NCBI GenBank assembly: GCA_964465385.1
Contig: CAYXIM010000067.1
Span: forward strand, 1 to 9,923
Direction: 5' to 3'
Origin: JAAYBY01 sp964465385
GTDB lineage: Bacteria; Bacillota; Clostridia; Saccharofermentanales; UBA5734
Length of the DNA stretch: 9,923 nucleotides
The notes below the pieces were generated by a model. The model did not search any database, was not told the origin of the DNA, and worked only from the letters and a program-made list of their open reading frames with translations. The position numbers were made by a program, and so were the translations under genes. Shown piece after piece: positions 1 to 6,271 of the stretch. Every line of letters begins with the position of its first letter. Position 1 is the first letter of the stretch.

Positions 1-92
1 ATTTTAATCCTCATGCAGACAGTCAAAAGATCTGGCAAATCTGAACAGATCGACATTTCCCCATAAAACGACACCGAGAAAAACTACCGTGC
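1..92. other. Gene-free left edge, possible tail of an outside gene
   Basis: No complete gene lies here. On the plus strand one frame is open from the first base to a TAA at 64-66, and another from base 3 to a TGA at 42-44, so a convergent gene could end here, but nothing identifies it. A perfect 6-bp inverted repeat, GATCTG at 29-34 and CAGATC at 46-51, has an 11-nt loop and no following T run, so I do not call it a terminator. I see no terminator for the minus-strand operon that ends at 93. Confidence 0.3.
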
Positions 93-983
93 TTAAAAAA
101 CATTCCCCAGCTGAACCCGGTGCAGGTGTTTACGTGCGATATTTGCCAGTTTGTCCAGGCGGCTGAGGCTGATGGGTGCAGGTTTGGGCATCAGGTAGTC
201 AGGATGGTGCCGGGACAAGTGCAAAACCAGGTCCGACTGGAGGCTGGCCAGCCAGGCGGCCATCTGGTCAATCTCCTCTTCCCCATCGTTTAAACCCGGT
301 ATCAGCAGGCAGGTACATTCCACGTGACAGCTTTTGACCGCCCGTTCAATGGTTTGTCGAACCGCCTTCAGGTTGCCCGCGCAAACAGACCGATAAAACG
401 CCTCTGTCCAGGCCTTCAAGTCTATGTTCATGGCATCTACCCAGGGCAGCAGTTCGTCCAGCGGCTCCGGGTTGATGAACCCGTTGGTGACAAGCACGGT
501 GTCCAGACCGGCTTTGCGGGTGGCTTTGGCGCAAGCCAGGACAAACTCATAATGAATCAGCGGTTCATTGTAGGTGTGAGCCAGACCGATGTTGCCGGCA
601 GCCTGCAAGGAAAGCGCCTGGTCCACCAGCCGGTCCGCGGTCCAGGTGCGGTAGGCGGCCTTTTGCTGGGACAAGGTCCAGTTCTGGCAAAACGCACAAC
701 GCAGGTTGCAGCCATAAGAGCCCAGAGACAGGATCCGCGTGCCAGGTTTAAAGGCTGCCAGTGGTTTTTTCTCAATGGGATCCAAGGCAAGTGCGGTCAC
801 ATGCCCATAGGCTGTGGCCATCAGTCGCCCGGCCACGTTGGTGCGTACCTGGCAACGGCCGCTTTCTCCCGCCTGTATGTGGCAATGGTGGGGACACAAA
901 AGACAGGTGACGGCTAATCCGGCCCCAGGGGTCCAGTAACGGGCCTGCACCCAAGCCCTGTCTTTTGTTTGTGCCTGGCTCAC
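93..983 (-). CDS. amrS: AmmeMemoRadiSam system radical SAM enzyme (AmrS)
   Basis: This 296-residue cytosolic protein belongs to the radical SAM superfamily, in the branch close to pyruvate formate-lyase activating enzymes. The CX3CX2C motif that binds the 4Fe-4S cluster is C92, C96 and C99 (GCNLRCAFCQNW). An N-terminal cysteine group, C27, C30, C34 and C44 (CLLCPHHC ... GRC), is typical of AmrS and may hold another metal site. 'AHTYNEP' at 135-141 and 'NIDLKAW' at 186-192 are further family blocks. The GTG start at 981-983 is supported by GAGGTGG just upstream, which overlaps the stop of the preceding gene; the gap is 9 nt, so the two are probably translationally coupled. The family is known to occur with AMMECR1 and MEMO/LigB proteins; its substrate is not known to me. 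The chain ends at 'QLGNVF', without the CPxCG-type tail I associate with longer AmrS proteins, and the bases after the stop encode no such tail. Confidence 0.93.
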   Translation of the reverse strand: MSQAQTKDRAWVQARYWTPGAGLAVTCLLCPHHCHIQAGESGRCQVRTNVAGRLMATAYGHVTALALDPIEKKPLAAFKPGTRILSLGSYGCNLRCAFCQNWTLSQQKAAYRTWTADRLVDQALSLQAAGNIGLAHTYNEPLIHYEFVLACAKATRKAGLDTVLVTNGFINPEPLDELLPWVDAMNIDLKAWTEAFYRSVCAGNLKAVRQTIERAVKSCHVECTCLLIPGLNDGEEEIDQMAAWLASLQSDLVLHLSRHHPDYLMPKPAPISLSRLDKLANIARKHLHRVQLGNVF

Positions 984-992
984 AGCACCACC

Positions 993-2363
993 TCAGGTGT
1001 AACGGGTCACGCCAAAGCGTTCCAGCCTATAGGGCCGGTCCGGATCTATACCGCCCTTGAGGCAGGCCACACGCACCTGCTGCCGGGCGCTGCCAATGCC
1101 TTCAAGCCCCGGCAGCAGCAGGCCGGCCTGTCGGCCCTGACGCACAATCACGCCAAAGCGTTCCGGGTCCAGATCAGCCAAACCGTCAACCGGCTCAGGC
1201 GCCTGCAGCACATCAACGCTGATGGATAAGCCCGCAAGCTCAGCGGCCTGGAGCGGTGGAAAGCGTGGGTCCATGGTGGCTGCCCGGATGGCATTTTGCG
1301 TGATTTCATCCGCCAGGCATTTTTGCGTCGCCTGGATGGTTCCGATACAGCCACGCAGGCGGTCCTGGCAACGCAAGCTGACAAACACGCCTGCCTGTTC
1401 AGGCAGCAAAGGATCTTGCCGGATGCGCTCTGCCAGCTGGGTGAGAAGTGCCGGCTCTTCCTGGGCCAGATGCCCCGCCAGGGCTGACCGGGCAACCTGG
1501 ACAGGGACGGAAGACGGCCCCAGCCTATCGGCTTGTTCCAGAACACAAAAACGGGCCACACAGTAGCCAATGCCATAGGGGGCTTCATAACTGAAGACAT
1601 CAGTCCGGACGGTCTGGTGTGCCAGGGCGCCGCACAGCATAACCAGGGGCTGGTAGCCACATTCAGCTGCCTCCTGCCGGATCATCGGATCGATTGACAA
1701 GAGGGTCTGGCAAGAACTGGCCTGCAAGGCGCTCAGCAAGGCCTGGTCATATTGTGCCCCTTCTGGACATGCGCCATAAGGGCTGTGTTCGTTGACTTTA
1801 TGGGATTGATCTCCACTGGCCAGGAAAACGATATGGCGATCCAGCTCTTGGGCGGCCTGCCGGATGATACGGCCCACAAGCTGGGCGCGGTCCAAAGACA
1901 GGCCGGCACCCGAAAGGACAACCACCTCAAAGGTCTGCCCGGTGGATAGAAAAAACAAGGGCACAAAAGCCCCATGGTCCAAGCTGCGCGTCAAGCCATA
2001 CCGGCGCTGCTCCCGGTCGCCTGGGGCGCCTGCCTGAAGGCCGGCCCGCAGGCAGCCTTGTATGATGCGCTCACGCAACGGCAGGTCTTGTGTCAAGGAC
2101 AGCTTGATATGCGGTGCCCCAAAAGCTGCCAGGCTGCCTGACAGAACCGGCCCATCATACAGGTAGAGGTAATCGCGAAAGGCCGGTGCATGCGGCGTGA
2201 TCACAACCAGGGTTTGCGGCTTTGCATGAGCCAGTTCATCTGCTGCCCGCTCTAAGGCTGAAACCGTCTTTTGTGCCTGGTGTTCTCCTTGTTGCAGACC
2301 AGGCACGATAATGGGCGGGTGAGGCGCCAAAATCCCATATAAACGTGTCTTTTCCTTGGGCAT
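993..2363 (-). CDS. amrA: AmmeMemoRadiSam protein A: LigB/MEMO-like domain fused to AMMECR1
   Basis: This 456-residue two-domain protein has an N-terminal class III extradiol dioxygenase-like (LigB, MEMO-related) domain at about 5-270. Its histidine motifs are present: 'APHPPI' (H15), 'ITPHAP' (H58), 'LDHGAFVPL' (H130) and 'SGDQSH' (H188), the kind of residues that bind a metal in this fold. An AMMECR1 domain at about 285-456 carries the hallmark 'LRGCIG' (336-341) and 'DPRFPPL'. Both domains are usual partners of AmrS, encoded immediately downstream, so this chain can supply the A and B parts of the system; no separate MEMO gene is visible. The molecular function is unknown to me, and ring-cleaving dioxygenase activity should not be assumed. 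I chose the ATG at 2361-2363, because CAGGAG lies 9 nt before it; a TTG at 2370-2372 would add three residues but touches that Shine-Dalgarno with no spacing. Confidence 0.92.
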   Translation of the reverse strand: MPKEKTRLYGILAPHPPIIVPGLQQGEHQAQKTVSALERAADELAHAKPQTLVVITPHAPAFRDYLYLYDGPVLSGSLAAFGAPHIKLSLTQDLPLRERIIQGCLRAGLQAGAPGDREQRRYGLTRSLDHGAFVPLFFLSTGQTFEVVVLSGAGLSLDRAQLVGRIIRQAAQELDRHIVFLASGDQSHKVNEHSPYGACPEGAQYDQALLSALQASSCQTLLSIDPMIRQEAAECGYQPLVMLCGALAHQTVRTDVFSYEAPYGIGYCVARFCVLEQADRLGPSSVPVQVARSALAGHLAQEEPALLTQLAERIRQDPLLPEQAGVFVSLRCQDRLRGCIGTIQATQKCLADEITQNAIRAATMDPRFPPLQAAELAGLSISVDVLQAPEPVDGLADLDPERFGVIVRQGRQAGLLLPGLEGIGSARQQVRVACLKGGIDPDRPYRLERFGVTRYT

Positions 2364-2372
2364 GACCGTCAA

Positions 2373-2378
2373 CTCCTG
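2373..2378 (-). promoter_or_regulatory. Ribosome binding site that decides the amrA start
   Basis: CAGGAG on the minus strand lies 9 nt from the ATG at 2361-2363. It directly abuts the in-frame TTG at 2370-2372. Normal spacing therefore favours the ATG over the longer reading. Confidence 0.65.
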
Positions 2379-2403
2379 ATCGTGTGCTCATCGGTCCACT
2401 TTC

Positions 2404-2412
2404 AGTATAACA
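2404..2412 (-). promoter_or_regulatory. Extended -10 promoter for the amrA-amrS operon
   Basis: Read on the minus strand, TGT-TATACT forms an extended -10 element (TGn followed by five of six consensus bases), about 40 nt upstream of the amrA ATG. I find no good -35 box 16-18 nt further upstream, which fits the extended -10 class. Predicted from sequence only. Confidence 0.5.
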
Positions 2413-2436
2413 CAGCCTGACGCACAGCCGCTTGGC

Positions 2437-2465
2437 TCGACAAAGCCTGGTTTACGGGCTATCAT
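2437..2465 (+). promoter_or_regulatory. Sigma-A-type promoter of the first MFS gene
   Basis: A -35 box TCGACA (2437-2442) and a -10 box TATCAT (2460-2465), each five of six consensus bases, are separated by exactly 17 nt. The -10 ends 28 nt before the ATG at 2494. The same layout recurs before the second transporter, which strengthens the call. It faces away from the amrA promoter in the same intergenic region. Confidence 0.7.
2442..2462 (+). promoter_or_regulatory. Putative operator dyad, copy 1
   Basis: AAAGCC (2442-2447) and GGCTAT (2457-2462) are imperfect inverted arms, pairing at five of six positions, with 9 nt between them. They span the spacer between the -35 and -10 boxes. The same arms with the same 9-nt gap occur at the second transporter promoter although the central bases differ. 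A repressor site is a reasonable inference; no regulator gene is in view. Confidence 0.4.
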
Positions 2466-2493
2466 CTAAAGAAAAAACAGTCAGGAGAGAGCC

Positions 2494-3654
2494 ATGCCCA
2501 CCCGGGAGCGCTTGCGCTATCCTTTCCATTTGCTTGCCTTGTATGCGGGCATCTACATGATCAATGCTGCTTTCATGCCCTACATGCCCCTTTATCTCAA
2601 ATCAAACGGCTATGGCGGCAGCACGACCGGCTTGATTTTATCGATCGGCCCGGTCCTGGCCATTTTCTCACAACCGGTCTGGGGTTATCTGGGTGACCGG
2701 TCCGGCAGTAAAACCCGGATCTTGCGCCTGATGCTGGCAGGCGTGGCTTTGGTCTCCTTGTTCTACCCTGTGTCCAAGCAGCTGTGGTATTTGATTGTTC
2801 TGATGGTCCTCTTTTCGTTTTTCCATTCCTCCATCGCGCCCATCAGCGACACCGTCTGTCTGGAATATCTGGAAGGCAAACGCTGGAAATTCGGACCCAT
2901 CCAAATCGCAGGCAGCGTGGGCTATGCCCTGATGACCCTCATGGCCGGTGCCCTGTCCCAATGGCGTTTGACCGTGATATTTGCCTTGAGCAGCCTGGCG
3001 GCCCTGTTGGCTTTGACAGCAAGTTTTTGGATCCCGGACATCCGGGGCCATCAAAAAGGCGGCAAACGGATGATGCCCTGGGTTTTGCTGCGTGATAAGA
3101 CGGTTATGGGTTTGATTCTATTCAGCTTTGCCATGCACATCACCGCCGGCTTGTTCCATGCCTTTTTCCCCATCCACTTAAGCGACTTGGGCGCTGACAA
3201 CCGGATCGTGGGTGTGGCCATGATGGTCGCAGGCCTCAGCGAGCTGCCTTTTTTATTCTTCGCTGACCGGCTGATCAACCGCTTGGGCATCCGCCCGCTC
3301 TTGGCCCTGTCCGCCCTGTCCATCGCCATCCGTTTCATGCTCTATGCCTGGACAACCAGCCTGACGCTGACCATTGTCATCACCCTCTTACATGGTTTTT
3401 CCTACATCGTTTTTGTCTTTTCGCTGGCTGTCTTCGTTAACCAGCATGTCCCTGATGAACTCAAGGCCTCCGGCCAGATCTTGCACGCCGTCATCGGTAT
3501 GGGCGTGAGCAGGTTTGTGGGCAGCTTGCTTGGCGGCTGGCTCAGTGACCAGGTGGGGATCCCCAAAACCTTTTTCTTTTTCGCGCTTTTTTCCCTTGTC
3601 GCCACGGCCTGGTTTATCGCCCGTTCTCTGCGGCAAAAAAGCCAAGTCTTGTGA
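2494..3654 (+). CDS. Major facilitator superfamily transporter, copy 1
   Basis: This 386-residue integral membrane protein has about twelve hydrophobic segments (for example 11-33, 44-66, 97-115, 138-156, 203-226, 238-256, 290-314, 357-376) split by a basic central loop around 183-200. The MFS motif A appears between segments 2 and 3 as 'GYLGDRSGSKTR' (64-75). 'PISDT' (116-120) followed by 'FGPIQIAGSVGYA' (133-145) resembles the MFS_1-like/HcaT-LacY group of proton symporters, but the substrate cannot be read from sequence. The arginine expected in this last motif is glutamine (Q137) here, whereas the paralog downstream keeps R137. The ATG has an AGGAG five to six nt away. It is transcribed divergently from the amr operon and has its own promoter. 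No clear terminator follows. Confidence 0.88.
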   Translation: MPTRERLRYPFHLLALYAGIYMINAAFMPYMPLYLKSNGYGGSTTGLILSIGPVLAIFSQPVWGYLGDRSGSKTRILRLMLAGVALVSLFYPVSKQLWYLIVLMVLFSFFHSSIAPISDTVCLEYLEGKRWKFGPIQIAGSVGYALMTLMAGALSQWRLTVIFALSSLAALLALTASFWIPDIRGHQKGGKRMMPWVLLRDKTVMGLILFSFAMHITAGLFHAFFPIHLSDLGADNRIVGVAMMVAGLSELPFLFFADRLINRLGIRPLLALSALSIAIRFMLYAWTTSLTLTIVITLLHGFSYIVFVFSLAVFVNQHVPDELKASGQILHAVIGMGVSRFVGSLLGGWLSDQVGIPKTFFFFALFSLVATAWFIARSLRQKSQVL

Positions 3655-3700
3655 AAAAAGCCGGCCAGACCCAAGCCAGCTGATCCGGCCGCCCCTGGTC

Positions 3701-3726
3701 GTTGTTGCTTGAATCCCAAGGACAAC
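3701..3726 (+). other. Weak hairpin between the two MFS genes
   Basis: GTTGT (3701-3705) pairs with ACAAC (3722-3726), and CTTG (3708-3711) with CAAG (3717-3720), around an AATCC loop. No T run follows, so it is not a typical intrinsic terminator. It may be a Rho-dependent or mRNA-stability element, or chance. Confidence 0.2.
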
Positions 3727-3754
3727 AGCAAGCTTGAAAGGCGGCCCTGTCACC

Positions 3755-3783
3755 TCGACAAAGCCACTTGGAATGGCTATGAT
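3755..3783 (+). promoter_or_regulatory. Sigma-A-type promoter of the second MFS gene
   Basis: TCGACA (3755-3760), a 17-nt spacer and TATGAT (3778-3783) repeat the architecture seen before the first transporter. The -10 box ends 27 nt before the ATG at 3811. This promoter probably also drives the downstream tRNA nucleotidyltransferase gene. Confidence 0.68.
3760..3780 (+). promoter_or_regulatory. Putative operator dyad, copy 2
   Basis: AAAGCC (3760-3765) and GGCTAT (3775-3780) have the same arms and 9-nt gap as the site at 2442-2462, in the same position relative to the promoter boxes. The centre reads ACTTGGAAT here and TGGTTTACG in copy 1, so the arms have outlived their surroundings. Confidence 0.4.
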
Positions 3784-3810
3784 CAAATTAAAAACAGTCA
3801 GGAGACTTTT

Positions 3811-4971
3811 ATGCCCGACCGGGAGACATTGCGTTATCCGTTTCAATTGCTTGCCTTGTACGCAGGCATTTACATGATCAATGCGGCCTTCATGCCTTAT
3901 ATGCCCCTTTATCTCAAGTCAATCGGCTTTGACGGCAGCACAACCGGCCTGCTTTTATCCATCGGTCCAGTGCTGGCTATTTTGTCACAACCGGTTTGGG
4001 GTTATTTAAGCGACCGTTCCGGCAGCAAAACCCGGGTCTTGCGCCTGATGCTGGTGGGTGTGGCCCTGGTCTCTTTGCTCTACCCTGTGTCCCAACAACT
4101 GTGGTACCTGATGGGTTTGATGATTTTGTACGCTTTTTTCCAATCCTCCCTCGCCCCCATCAGCGACACCGTCGGTCTGGAATACCTGGAGGGAAAACCT
4201 TGGCAGTTTGGCCCAATCCGCATGGCAGGCAGCATCGGCTATGCCCTGATGACCATCATCGCCGGTGCCCTGTCCCAGTGGCGACTGACCATTATCTTTC
4301 CCCTGTGTAGCCTGGCCGCCTTGCTGGCCATTGTCTCCACCTTTTGGATCCCCACCATCCGGGGCCATCAAAAAGGCGGTAAACGGATCATGCCCTGGGT
4401 TTTATTGCGCAACAAGGCCGTCATGGGCCTGATCTTGTTCAGCTTCACCATCCAGATCACCGCCGGCTTTTTTTACAGTTTTTTCTCCATCCATTTGAAC
4501 GAGCTGGGGAGTGACAACCGGATCGTGGGTGTGGCCATGATGATCGCAGCCCTCAGCGAATTGCCCTTTTTGATCTTCGCCGACCGGCTGATCAACCGCC
4601 TGGGCATCCGCCTGCTTTTGGTGCTGTCTGCACTGGCCATCGCCATCCGTTTTTTGCTTTACGCCCTGATAAGCAGCCTGACGCTGACCCTGTTGGTCAC
4701 CCTTTTACACGGCTTTGCCTACATCATTTTTCTCTTTTCTCTGGCCGTCTACATCAGCAAGCAGGTCCCCGATGAACTCAAGGCCTCCGGCCAGACCTTG
4801 CACGCGGTTATCGGTACAGGCCTGAGCAGGTTTGTCGGCAGCACAGCCGGCGGCTGGCTCAGTGATCAGGTGGGCATCCCCAAAACTTTTTTGATCTTCT
4901 CTCTGCTCAGCTTTGCAGCGACCGCCTGGTTTATCATCCGCTCCCTGCGACAAAAAAACCAGCCCGCTTAA
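3811..4971 (+). CDS. Major facilitator superfamily transporter, copy 2
   Basis: This 386-residue, roughly twelve-segment membrane transporter is the paralog of the gene just upstream. Motif A 'GYLSDRSGSKTR' (64-75), 'PISDT' (116-120) and 'FGPIRMAGSIGYA' (133-145) match the MFS_1-like group, and R137 is retained here. The reading frame is open further upstream to 3709, but the true start is the ATG at 3811: AGGAG lies 6 nt before it, the promoter sits at 3755-3783, and the resulting length and N-terminus (MPDRETLRYPF) match the paralog exactly. Differences between copies cluster in membrane segments (101-110, 211-222, 281-320, 361-370), which could mean different substrates. The stop overlaps the Shine-Dalgarno of the next gene, so the two are likely co-translated. 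Substrate unknown. Confidence 0.88.
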   Translation: MPDRETLRYPFQLLALYAGIYMINAAFMPYMPLYLKSIGFDGSTTGLLLSIGPVLAILSQPVWGYLSDRSGSKTRVLRLMLVGVALVSLLYPVSQQLWYLMGLMILYAFFQSSLAPISDTVGLEYLEGKPWQFGPIRMAGSIGYALMTIIAGALSQWRLTIIFPLCSLAALLAIVSTFWIPTIRGHQKGGKRIMPWVLLRNKAVMGLILFSFTIQITAGFFYSFFSIHLNELGSDNRIVGVAMMIAALSELPFLIFADRLINRLGIRLLLVLSALAIAIRFLLYALISSLTLTLLVTLLHGFAYIIFLFSLAVYISKQVPDELKASGQTLHAVIGTGLSRFVGSTAGGWLSDQVGIPKTFLIFSLLSFAATAWFIIRSLRQKNQPA

Positions 4972-4977
4972 AGGAGG
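4971..4977 (+). promoter_or_regulatory. Ribosome binding site of the cca gene, overlapping the MFS stop
   Basis: AAGGAGG begins at the last base of the transporter's TAA and lies 6 nt before the GTG at 4984. This near-perfect site fixes the GTG start and points to translational coupling with the upstream gene. Confidence 0.8.
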
Positions 4978-4983
4978 CTTCCG

Positions 4984-6267
4984 GTGGCAACAGCGCTTCC
5001 TGCCCACGTCCTCGCCCTCATGGCGCGGCTCAACCAGAACGGTTACCCGACCTACCTGGTCGGCGGCAGTGTGCGTGCCCTGCTCATGGGCTCCCGGCCC
5101 CATGATTTTGACCTGGCGACCCAGGCGCTGCCCGACCAGGTCATGCGCCTGTTTGCTGATCGGTCGGTCCATCCAACCGGTTTGGCTCATGGAACCGTCA
5201 CGGTCCTGACCAAGGGCCAGCCGGTGGAAATCACCACCTTCCGGACTGAGGGCCCCTATGTTGACCAGCGCCGGCCACAGTCGGTTGCGTTTATCAGCAG
5301 CCTGCACGCAGATCTGGCACGTCGGGATTTCACCATCAACGCCATGGCCTGGCAGCCCCCGGAGCCCGGCCAATCTTTTTCGGCGGCCGATGTCATTGAC
5401 CCCCATCAGGGCCGTCAGGACCTGGCCAGGCGTTGTGTCCGCAGCGTCGGCTGCCCGGATCAGCGCCTTCAGGAAGACGCCCTCCGGGTGCTCCGGGCCT
5501 TGCGTCTGGCTTCTGAATTGGACTTTCGCCTGGAAAAACAAACGGCGCGAAGTGTCTTGCGCCACCGGATGGCCCTCTTGCGCCTGCCTGCAGAACGGGT
5601 CTTGGTTGAGTTTCGCCGGCTGGTGCTGGGCAAGCAGGCGGTCAGGGTCCTCTTGTCCTACTGGCCGGTGATGGCCGTTTTGCTGCCCGAGCTGGCTGCC
5701 CTGGTTGCCGGCAGGCGCCGGACAATCATCCGCTCACTTGCGGCCAGCCCGGCTGACTTTGCCTTGCGGCTGGCCCTCTTGTTTGAGCCGGCGACACAGG
5801 CAGCAGCCTGCCCCGAACAAGGTGTCTGCCGCATCAATCAGCTGTCAGAACGCCTGAAACTGGACAAAAAAACCAGCCGGCGCCTGCAAGACCTGCTTGG
5901 CCAGGCGGGTCCCCCGCCCCCAGCCAACCGCCTGGCGGTTAAGGCCTGGCTTTATCAGACCCAGGGCCGCTTTTGGCAAGACCGCCTGGCCTTTTACCGG
6001 GCCAAAGCGATCCAGGACCCCTTTACCTATGCCTTGGAAGACATGGACCTCATCGAAGCCCTGGTGGCCGGCCTGCACCGGGAAAACGCCTGCTACCGGC
6101 TTGATCAGCTGGCCGTGAACGGCCAGGACCTGGTCGACTTGGGCCTGCCGCCCGGACCGCCCATCGGCCAGGCCCTGGACCGGCTTTTAGCCCTGGTGGT
6201 GGCCGAGCGGCTTCCCAACGACCGGGCCGCCTTGCTCAAAGCCGCCCAGCCAGAAACGCCCGGTTAG
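4984..6267 (+). CDS. cca: CCA-adding tRNA nucleotidyltransferase
   Basis: This 427-residue cytosolic enzyme adds or repairs the 3' CCA end of tRNAs using CTP and ATP. It is a class II nucleotidyltransferase. The palm domain has 'GGSVRALLMG' (27-36), the catalytic pair in 'HDFDLAT' (D41, D43), 'EITTFRTEGPY' (82-92) and 'RRDFTINAMA' (113-122). The nucleotide-selecting helix is 'EDALRVLRALRLASELDF' (164-181), with E164, D165 and R168 in the positions that read C and A by amino-acid templating. A helical tRNA-binding body follows, ending in 'GQDLVDLGLPPGPPIG' (380-395) and 'LPNDRAALL' (410-418), which match Bacillus-type CCA enzymes. The usual aspartate of 'VRD' is alanine (A32) here; the two catalytic aspartates are intact, so activity is still expected. 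No HD phosphohydrolase motif is visible. The GTG start follows AAGGAGG. It probably shares the second transporter's transcript. A poly(A) polymerase role is the main alternative. Confidence 0.92.
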   Translation: MATALPAHVLALMARLNQNGYPTYLVGGSVRALLMGSRPHDFDLATQALPDQVMRLFADRSVHPTGLAHGTVTVLTKGQPVEITTFRTEGPYVDQRRPQSVAFISSLHADLARRDFTINAMAWQPPEPGQSFSAADVIDPHQGRQDLARRCVRSVGCPDQRLQEDALRVLRALRLASELDFRLEKQTARSVLRHRMALLRLPAERVLVEFRRLVLGKQAVRVLLSYWPVMAVLLPELAALVAGRRRTIIRSLAASPADFALRLALLFEPATQAAACPEQGVCRINQLSERLKLDKKTSRRLQDLLGQAGPPPPANRLAVKAWLYQTQGRFWQDRLAFYRAKAIQDPFTYALEDMDLIEALVAGLHRENACYRLDQLAVNGQDLVDLGLPPGPPIGQALDRLLALVVAERLPNDRAALLKAAQPETPG

Positions 6268-6271
6268 CCCG

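Larger units (their letters stand above)
2437..4968 (+). repeat. Tandem duplication of promoter plus MFS gene
   Basis: Two direct units of about 1.2 kb, 2437-3651 and 3755-4968, each contain promoter, ribosome binding site and a 386-residue transporter gene. A gapless hand alignment of the proteins gives about 301 of 386 identical residues (78 %). Upstream, TCGACAAAGCC and AAAAACAGTCAGGAGA are retained in both. The divergence indicates an old duplication maintained by selection, not an assembly artefact. Confidence 0.85.

Noticed and set aside
29..51. GATCTG ... CAGATC inverted repeat as a terminator for amrS
   Set aside because: AT-rich 6-bp stem with an 11-nt loop and no poly-T on either strand.
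324..917. 197-codon plus-strand open frame opposite amrS
   Set aside because: Antisense to a clear radical SAM enzyme; no plausible start signal or motif.
3655..3700. CGGCC ... GGCCG repeat after the first MFS gene as a terminator
   Set aside because: Only 5 bp with a loop of about 20 nt and no T run after it.
3709..3810. 34-residue N-terminal extension of the second transporter
   Set aside because: It covers the promoter and Shine-Dalgarno, is absent from the paralog and is hydrophilic; the ATG at 3811 is clearly better.
4705..5565. 286-codon minus-strand open frame across the MFS/cca junction
   Set aside because: It runs antisense through two well-supported genes and their coupled junction, with Gln/Gly-rich composition typical of a shadow frame.
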